Assembly: GCA_903844585.1 (NCBI GenBank)
Contig: CAIMUD010000053.1
Coordinates: forward strand, 1 to 7,319
DNA: 7,319 bases
Reading direction: 5' to 3'
Source: an uncultured Actinomycetes bacterium
GTDB taxonomy: Bacteria; Actinomycetota; Actinomycetes; Nanopelagicales; Nanopelagicaceae
The number at the start of each line of letters is the position of its first letter. Position 1 is the first letter of the stretch. The notes under the pieces were generated by a model, which ran no database searches, was not told the origin of the DNA, and saw only the letters and a list, made by a program, of their open reading frames with translations. A program made the position numbers and the translations under genes. This document shows positions 1-7,319 of this stretch, piece after piece.

Positions 1-158
1 ACGCCAAATTCAATTGCACCTTGCACAACATCAAAGAGAGCCTTCTCTCCTGCTTCATGTCCTGCAGTGCGAGGCAGTCCACGATCTTTTGCCCAGCGAC
101 CGTTGCCGTCCATCACGATTGCGACGTGATTTGGAATCTCTACTTTGCCCTTTTTCAT
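1..158 (-). CDS. uppS: Undecaprenyl diphosphate synthase (isoprenyl transferase), N-terminal part only
   Basis: A cis-prenyltransferase that adds isopentenyl diphosphate units to an allylic diphosphate to make the polyprenyl carrier for cell-wall synthesis; it acts at the inner face of the membrane. Only about 52 N-terminal residues are visible, because the gene runs off the left edge. The family signature [13 protein letters not shown] is at residues 11-23, with D17 as the catalytic, Mg-binding aspartate. It is followed by [11 protein letters not shown] (27-37), whose Arg and His bind the diphosphate. ATG at 158 is the only possible start: the frame has a stop 12 codons upstream with no ATG, GTG or TTG between. 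A purine-rich GGAGAGAG lies about 12 nt upstream, inside the end of recO. The start follows the recO stop by 7 nt, so the two are probably co-transcribed and translationally coupled. The recO-uppS order is common in Actinobacteria. Confidence 0.93.
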   Translation of the reverse strand, partial: MKKGKVEIPNHVAIVMDGNGRWAKDRGLPRTAGHEAGEKALFDVVQGAIEFG

Positions 159-165
159 ACTGGGA

Positions 166-897
166 TCAAACTCTCTCCACCATTGGCAAACTTCTTAGTC
201 CGCGTTCGAGGTGCCATTGTAAGTAAGCAGCGATAAGGCCGCTAGCCTCTCTTCGATTGCGATTCTCACTAGCCATAGCAACATCCCAATCTCCACTAAG
301 TAAGGCGCCCATTAAATCAAGAGTCTCTGGCGCTGGTGTTGCAGATGCTGATGGTCTGCAATCCATACAAACAGATCCCCCACCGACAAGTGAGAAATAT
401 CGATGAGGTCCTGGCTTCTCACATCTAGAACAATTAGTCATCGATGGTGCATAGCCACCAATTGCTAATGAGCGCAGTAAGAATGCATCGAGAATTAGTG
501 AAGGATCATATTTAACTTCGGAGAGCGCTTTCATTCCACCGACAACTAAGTGAAATTCTTGAAGTGCTGGTTCGTGCTCCTGCGCTGTAAATCGCTCAGC
601 TGTTTCAAGGATCGCAGAGGCAATTGTCCATCGCTGGTAATCATCGGTAATCGCTTCGCCGTAATTCATGATTGCTTCAACTTGCGTGATGGTGTCAAAC
701 GTTTTTCCAACGTGAAGCTGAATATCAACATGGCTACCTGGCTCAAGGCGCGCGCCGAATTTAGACATTGTGCGACGAACACCTTTTGCTACGCCACGTA
801 TTCGACCGTGTTCGCGGGTAAGCATCGTGATTATTCGATCTGCCTCACCCAACTTCTGAGTGCGCAAAACTATTGCTTCATCACGATACAAACTCAC
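166..897 (-). CDS. recO: DNA repair protein RecO
   Basis: RecO is a recombination mediator of the RecF pathway. It binds ssDNA and SSB and, with RecR, loads RecA at gaps. The 243 residues fit the family length. The N-terminal OB-fold is recognisable at residues 1-80, opening with [21 protein letters not shown] and containing the basic stretch [15 protein letters not shown] (38-52). A helical C-terminal domain carries a zinc-type Cys4 motif: C156-x2-C159 and C177-x2-C180. The start is GTG at 897; homologues begin at this same Ser-Leu-Tyr-Arg, so no other start is needed. No Shine-Dalgarno is visible (the upstream bases are pyrimidine-rich), and the leuA stop lies only 13 nt upstream. Translation therefore probably depends on ribosomes finishing leuA. 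uppS follows after 7 nt. Confidence 0.93.
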   Translation of the reverse strand: MSLYRDEAIVLRTQKLGEADRIITMLTREHGRIRGVAKGVRRTMSKFGARLEPGSHVDIQLHVGKTFDTITQVEAIMNYGEAITDDYQRWTIASAILETAERFTAQEHEPALQEFHLVVGGMKALSEVKYDPSLILDAFLLRSLAIGGYAPSMTNCSRCEKPGPHRYFSLVGGGSVCMDCRPSASATPAPETLDLMGALLSGDWDVAMASENRNRREASGLIAAYLQWHLERGLRSLPMVERV

Positions 898-910
898 GAA
901 GTAAAGGTAG

Positions 911-2736
<1,826 letters not shown>

Positions 2737-2753
2737 GCCTTGTGCATGGGTAA

Positions 2754-2782
2754 ATAGTAACGGGCAGAAGTTATTGAATCAA
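2754..2782 (-). promoter_or_regulatory. Predicted sigma70-type promoter of the leuA leader
   Basis: The minus strand has TTGATT at 2782-2777 (4 of 6 matches to the -35 consensus), a 17-nt spacer, then TACTAT at 2759-2754 (5 of 6 to the -10). The expected start point, 7 nt after the -10, is A2747, the first base of the leader-peptide ATG. The -35 overlaps the last codons of the heliorhodopsin gene (Leu-Ile before the final Gln and stop), so the promoter is embedded in the upstream gene. No terminator separates the two genes, so read-through from glnA2-heliorhodopsin could also enter leuA. Confidence 0.65.
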
Positions 2783-3532
2783 GGTCGAAGCGAATATCTG
2801 CCATGCAAGGGCCGATTTCGCAACTAGTGAAAGAGTTATGTAGCTCTTTTCACCTCGGAGATACTGCGCCCACTTGCCGACTTTCTTGTATTGCAAGAAC
2901 TGAACTACTGCAAAAGTGTTGAAGAGGACGAAAAGTGAAATAACGATTCCGTAGACAAATGCTGGGGCCTTTGTATTTCCTGGACCGCCAATTGCAAAAA
3001 TGTAGAAGACAAGAGCGATCCAAGGAATGATTCCTGCGATACAACCGAAGATAAATGGAAGCCATCCACCATTTCCTGGATTTTCATACTTTTCTTGAAG
3101 CCATCCAAAGAGAATCATAGATGCGTTAACGCCAAATATTGAAACAATTGCTGCAACATCTGATATTCCACAAATTTGAGCAATTAAAACAATCATCACT
3201 GACGAGCTAATTGAATATTCAACCCATCGGAAATAGTTACGGTTTTTAGCTAGGCCCGCGCTATATCGATCAAAGAATTGTGGACTGGCAACTAAGAAGT
3301 GGAAGAAAGCCGATAGACCGAGAAAAATTGCAACAGTAAGTCCAACAGGGGTATTTAAAAGTGTGATTGGCTCGGAAAAAGAACTTCCTGGTGGGCCCGC
3401 CATGTAGCGAGCGACTATTGGAAGAGAGAAATCATTTGCAAGGAATAGAACCAGAACCATTTGTGCAAGGTGGAAAAAACCAGCAATAAGGTTGTAGTTA
3501 CGAATTTTCTGGGCGCTTACCTCTTTAACCAT
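2771..3532 (-). CDS. Heliorhodopsin (retinal-binding seven-helix photoreceptor)
   Basis: Heliorhodopsins bind retinal through a Schiff base, have a long photocycle, do not pump ions in most tested cases, and sit in the membrane with the N-terminus inside (opposite to type-1 rhodopsins). The 253 residues contain seven hydrophobic segments, roughly 14-34, 63-83, 103-121, 124-146, 157-181, 190-213 and 230-250. The family blocks FRWVEYSISSSVMIVLIAQI (101-120) and SLVAKSALAWQIF (235-247) are clear. K239 is the retinal lysine, E105 the expected counterion, and H21 and H78 match the buried histidines of the prototype 48C12; all four are intact. The long loop after helix 1 has the GPPG motif (46-49). 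The gene starts 28 nt after glnA2 and probably shares its transcript. No retinal or carotenoid genes are in the window. ATG 3532 is the only start in frame, has no SD, and lies in a hairpin loop. Confidence 0.96.
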   Translation of the reverse strand: MVKEVSAQKIRNYNLIAGFFHLAQMVLVLFLANDFSLPIVARYMAGPPGSSFSEPITLLNTPVGLTVAIFLGLSAFFHFLVASPQFFDRYSAGLAKNRNYFRWVEYSISSSVMIVLIAQICGISDVAAIVSIFGVNASMILFGWLQEKYENPGNGGWLPFIFGCIAGIIPWIALVFYIFAIGGPGNTKAPAFVYGIVISLFVLFNTFAVVQFLQYKKVGKWAQYLRGEKSYITLSLVAKSALAWQIFASTLIQ

Positions 3533-3543
3533 AAGAAAGAGGT
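3519..3543 (-). promoter_or_regulatory. Hairpin presenting the heliorhodopsin start codon in its loop
   Basis: ACCTCTTT (3543-3536) and AAAGAGGT (3526-3519) form a perfect 8-bp stem around the 9-nt loop CTTATGGTT, which contains the ATG at 3532-3530. The 5' arm is CU-rich, so the usual ribosome binding position is the opposite of an SD. The 3' arm, AAAGAGG, is SD-like but lies inside the gene with no start codon behind it. The pairing is seen in the sequence; a regulatory role is inference. Confidence 0.45.
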
Positions 3544-3560
3544 TACAACAGGAACTGCTA

Positions 3561-4850
3561 TTAAACCGGCAAATACCTATCTAACTCATAAGCGCTTACT
3601 TGGTGGCGGTAGTCCTGCCACTCAGCGCGCTTATTAAGTAGTACATATTCAAATACGTGCTCGCCAAGAGTCTCGCGGACTAGCTGGCTCTTTTCCATAT
3701 GCGAAATAGCTTCTTCAAGGTTTGCTGGAAGCGGAGCAGGATTATCTGATTTTTCAAGAACATATTTCTTTTCAATTCCCTTTAGACCAGCAGCAAGCAT
3801 GACGGCATAGGCAAGATATGGATTTGATGCTGAATCTGGTGAACGAAATTCGATGCGAGTTGAGTTCTCTTTATTTGGTTTGTATTGAGGAATGCGCACA
3901 AGTGCTCCGCGATCACTTTGCCCCCAATTAATCAGTGCTGGAGCTTCTCCTCCACCTTGCAAACGTTTATATGAATTGACCCATTGATTTGTAATCGCAG
4001 TGATTTCTGGTGCGTGCTTTAAAAGACCTGCAAGGAATGAGCGCCCAATGGGAGATAAATTAAATTCTGCCTTCTCGTCATGGAATGCGTTCTGCTCACC
4101 TTGGAAGAGCGAGATGTGAGTATGCATTCCACTGCCAGGGTGTTCTGTAAATGGCTTTGGCATAAATGAAGCGTAGAAACCTTGTTCGAGTGCAACTTCT
4201 TTAATGACGTGGCGGAAAGTCATGATGTTATCTGCAGTGCTTAGCGCATCTGCATAACGAAGATCAATTTCTTGTTGTCCTGGTGCGCCTTCATGATGGC
4301 TAAATTCAACAGAGATTCCCATGGCCTCTAACAAAGTAATTGCTTGTCGACGAAAGTCATGGCCGACAACAGCTGGCGTGTGATCGAAATATCCACCTTG
4401 ATCAACTGGTTCTGGTTTTACTCCAGGAGTTGGCTGCGATTTGAATAAGAAAAATTCAATTTCAGGATGGGTGTAACAGGTGTATCCCATCTCGGCTGCT
4501 TTATTGAGAGTCCGGCGCAATACATTGCGTGGATCGGCAGGGGATGGACTCCCATTTGGAAGTGTGATGTCGCAGAACATACGCGCAGCACCTGGTGCTT
4601 CAGTGCGCCAAGGCAAAATGGAAAAAGTTGCAGGGTCTGGTTTTGCCAACATATCTGATTCGCTAGTGCGTGCAAATCCTTCGATTGCAGAACCGTCAAA
4701 ACCAATACCCTCATCAAATGCATTTGCCAACTCAGCAGGTGCGATTGCAACAGATTTCAAATAACCGAGTACATCGGTAAACCACAAACGAATGAAGCGA
4801 ATATTGCGCTCTTCAATCGTTCGCATTACGAAATCTTGCTGCTTTGACAT
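3561..4850 (-). CDS. glnA2: Glutamine synthetase family protein, actinobacterial GlnA2 type
   Basis: A type I glutamine synthetase, expected to join glutamate and ammonia using ATP as a cytosolic dodecamer. Counting from ATG 4850 the protein has 429 residues. The beta-grasp domain opens with RFIRLWFTDVLGYLKSVAI. FDGSAIEGFARTSESD (51-66) supplies the Asp of the neighbouring active site. Metal and substrate residues follow: THPEIEFF (E130, E132), HHEGAPGQQEID (E187, E194), GMHTHISL (H243), NSYKRL, the flap Glu in GGEAP (E302), R319, and RIEFRSPD (E334, R336). Similarity is to mycobacterial GlnA2 rather than GlnA1, and the C-terminal loop that carries the adenylylated Tyr (NLYxLxxEE type) is missing around 362-375. 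GTG 4868 and ATG 4862 are upstream in-frame alternatives. ATG 4850 matches the family N-terminus, and the GTG lies in a small inverted repeat. No start has a good SD. A gamma-glutamylpolyamine synthetase role, known for Streptomyces GlnA2, cannot be excluded. Heliorhodopsin follows after 28 nt. Confidence 0.93.
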   Translation of the reverse strand: MSKQQDFVMRTIEERNIRFIRLWFTDVLGYLKSVAIAPAELANAFDEGIGFDGSAIEGFARTSESDMLAKPDPATFSILPWRTEAPGAARMFCDITLPNGSPSPADPRNVLRRTLNKAAEMGYTCYTHPEIEFFLFKSQPTPGVKPEPVDQGGYFDHTPAVVGHDFRRQAITLLEAMGISVEFSHHEGAPGQQEIDLRYADALSTADNIMTFRHVIKEVALEQGFYASFMPKPFTEHPGSGMHTHISLFQGEQNAFHDEKAEFNLSPIGRSFLAGLLKHAPEITAITNQWVNSYKRLQGGGEAPALINWGQSDRGALVRIPQYKPNKENSTRIEFRSPDSASNPYLAYAVMLAAGLKGIEKKYVLEKSDNPAPLPANLEEAISHMEKSQLVRETLGEHVFEYVLLNKRAEWQDYRHQVSAYELDRYLPV

Positions 4851-4884
4851 GTTCTCTTGCATGGGCACATCGTGCCAGCGGCAG

Positions 4885-4900
4885 GTTACGCGCGTGTTAC
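4885..4900 (-). promoter_or_regulatory. GTAAC direct repeat, candidate OmpR-family (GlnR- or MtrA-like) box
   Basis: GTAAC at 4900-4896 and GTAAC at 4889-4885 are separated by 6 nt, giving an 11-bp period (GTTAC-n6-GTTAC on the plus strand). GlnR boxes in Actinobacteria are GTnAC-n6-GAAAC-like direct repeats with this spacing, and they control nitrogen genes such as glnA. MtrA also binds GTnAC-type repeats. The site lies 35-50 bp before the preferred glnA2 start. Assignment to a regulator is inference. Confidence 0.4.
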
Positions 4901-4903
4901 AGA

Positions 4904-4917
4904 TTTCACGCGTGAAA
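4904..4917. promoter_or_regulatory. Perfect 14-bp palindrome in the glnA2/katG divergent region
   Basis: TTTCACGCGTGAAA is a perfect inverted repeat with no spacer. It lies about 54 bp before the glnA2 ATG and 78 bp before katG, next to the GTAAC repeat. Its form suits a homodimeric repressor such as a LacI- or TetR-family protein. I do not recognise the exact box, and no regulator gene is in the window. Confidence 0.4.
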
Positions 4918-4944
4918 AGTCCCTAAGTGGCAGTTTTTGCCCAT

Positions 4945-4964
4945 TTCACTATTCTTGACTAGCC

Positions 4965-4973
<9 letters not shown>
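4945..4973 (+). promoter_or_regulatory. Candidate katG promoter
   Basis: TTCACT (4945-4950, 4 of 6 to the -35), a 17-nt spacer, and TGTAAT (4968-4973, 5 of 6 to the -10) would place the start near 4980 and give a short 5' leader carrying the SD. A better -35, TTGACT, lies at 4955-4960 but has no -10 at proper spacing (TTGAAA at 17 nt; TAGATT only 13 nt away). Which one is used is uncertain. Confidence 0.4.
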
Positions 4974-7172
<2,199 letters not shown>

Positions 7173-7182
7173 GAGGATTTAG

Positions 7183-7319
7183 TTAGGACTCTTCGCGCCA
7201 CTTACTTGTCATAGGCAGGCGACGATCCTTACCGAATGCTCGAACAGATACTTTGGTTCCAGGTGGATATTGGCGACGCTTGTATTCGGCCTTATCAACT
7301 AGCCCAATCACGCGCGTCA
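7183..7319 (-). CDS. nadE: NAD+ synthase, C-terminal end (probably glutamine-dependent type)
   Basis: The last 44 residues of a gene entering from the right edge. The frame reads [20 protein letters not shown] and then [18 protein letters not shown], stopping at TAA 7185-7183. The EYKRRQ-PPG-K and [10 protein letters not shown] motifs form the C-terminal tail of the synthetase domain, which amidates nicotinic acid adenine dinucleotide using ATP. This form of the tail is typical of the long enzyme with an N-terminal glutaminase domain, which would draw ammonia from glutamine; that domain lies outside the window, so the type is inferred. The gene converges on katG with 10 bp between stops and no evident terminator. 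Confidence 0.85.
   Translation of the reverse strand, partial: TRVIGLVDKAEYKRRQYPPGTKVSVRAFGKDRRLPMTSKWREES

Noticed and set aside
2771..3532. Heliorhodopsin gene as a proton-pumping type-1 rhodopsin such as actinorhodopsin
   Set aside because: It has the heliorhodopsin helix 3 and helix 7 blocks (RWVEYS and SLVAKSALAWQIF) and lacks the DTxxxxxxE/K pump motif in helix 3.
4851..4868. GTG 4868 or ATG 4862 as the glnA2 start
   Set aside because: Neither has an SD. The extra residues MPMQEN are not part of the family N-terminus, which begins at the (M)SKQQDFV-type sequence of ATG 4850. The GTG also falls in the inverted repeat GGCAC-ATC-GTGCC (4864-4876). They cannot be fully excluded.
4955..4960. 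TTGACT as the katG -35
   Set aside because: It is the best -35-like hexamer, but the sequence 17 nt downstream is TTGAAA and the nearest plausible -10 (TAGATT) is only 13 nt away. It is kept only as an alternative.

Overview
The window looks like chromosomal DNA of a small-genome freshwater actinobacterium, most likely the acI lineage ('Candidatus Nanopelagicales', Planktophila-like). The reasons are the moderate-to-low GC content, very short intergenic gaps, the long actinobacterial form of LeuA, a GlnA2-type glutamine synthetase, and a heliorhodopsin beside that synthetase. From memory, the same heliorhodopsin/glutamine synthetase pair was studied biochemically in the acI isolate IMCC26103. 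The lineage is an inference, because no database search could be run.

Layout: five minus-strand genes are read right to left, namely glnA2 (4850-3561), heliorhodopsin (3532-2771), leuA (2626-911), recO (897-166) and uppS (158-1, 3' end cut by the window edge). On the plus strand, katG (4995-7172) diverges from glnA2 across a control region of about 140 bp. At the right edge the C-terminal end of a minus-strand nadE (7319-7183) converges on katG with only 10 bp between the stop codons. There are no tRNAs, rRNAs, mobile elements or CRISPR arrays, and no gene-free stretch over 300 bp.

The richest non-coding part is the leuA leader (about 2782-2632, minus strand). It has a promoter whose -35 lies in the last codons of the heliorhodopsin gene and a predicted start point on the ATG of a 14-residue, apparently leaderless peptide, MHKALLLSRRGEAK. 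A pseudoknot follows (a 10-bp stem and a 7-bp stem). The Leu-codon run of the leader peptide is itself complementary (7 + 6 bp) to the leuA Shine-Dalgarno region. This suggests that leucine supply controls leuA translation rather than transcription termination. A pseudoknot 'LEU element' upstream of actinobacterial leuA genes has been predicted before. The direct Leu-codon/SD pairing seen here gives it a concrete mechanism.

The second notable theme is the pairing of a photoreceptor (heliorhodopsin) with a GlnA2-type synthetase that seems to lack the adenylylation loop. A predicted hairpin presents the heliorhodopsin start codon in its loop, with no ribosome binding site. The katG/glnA2 intergenic region holds three candidate operators: a perfect 14-bp palindrome, an 11-bp-spaced GTAAC direct repeat and an AT-rich 16-bp inverted repeat over the katG -10. 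Together the window joins nitrogen assimilation, light sensing, peroxide defence and leucine synthesis, followed by the housekeeping genes recO and uppS.
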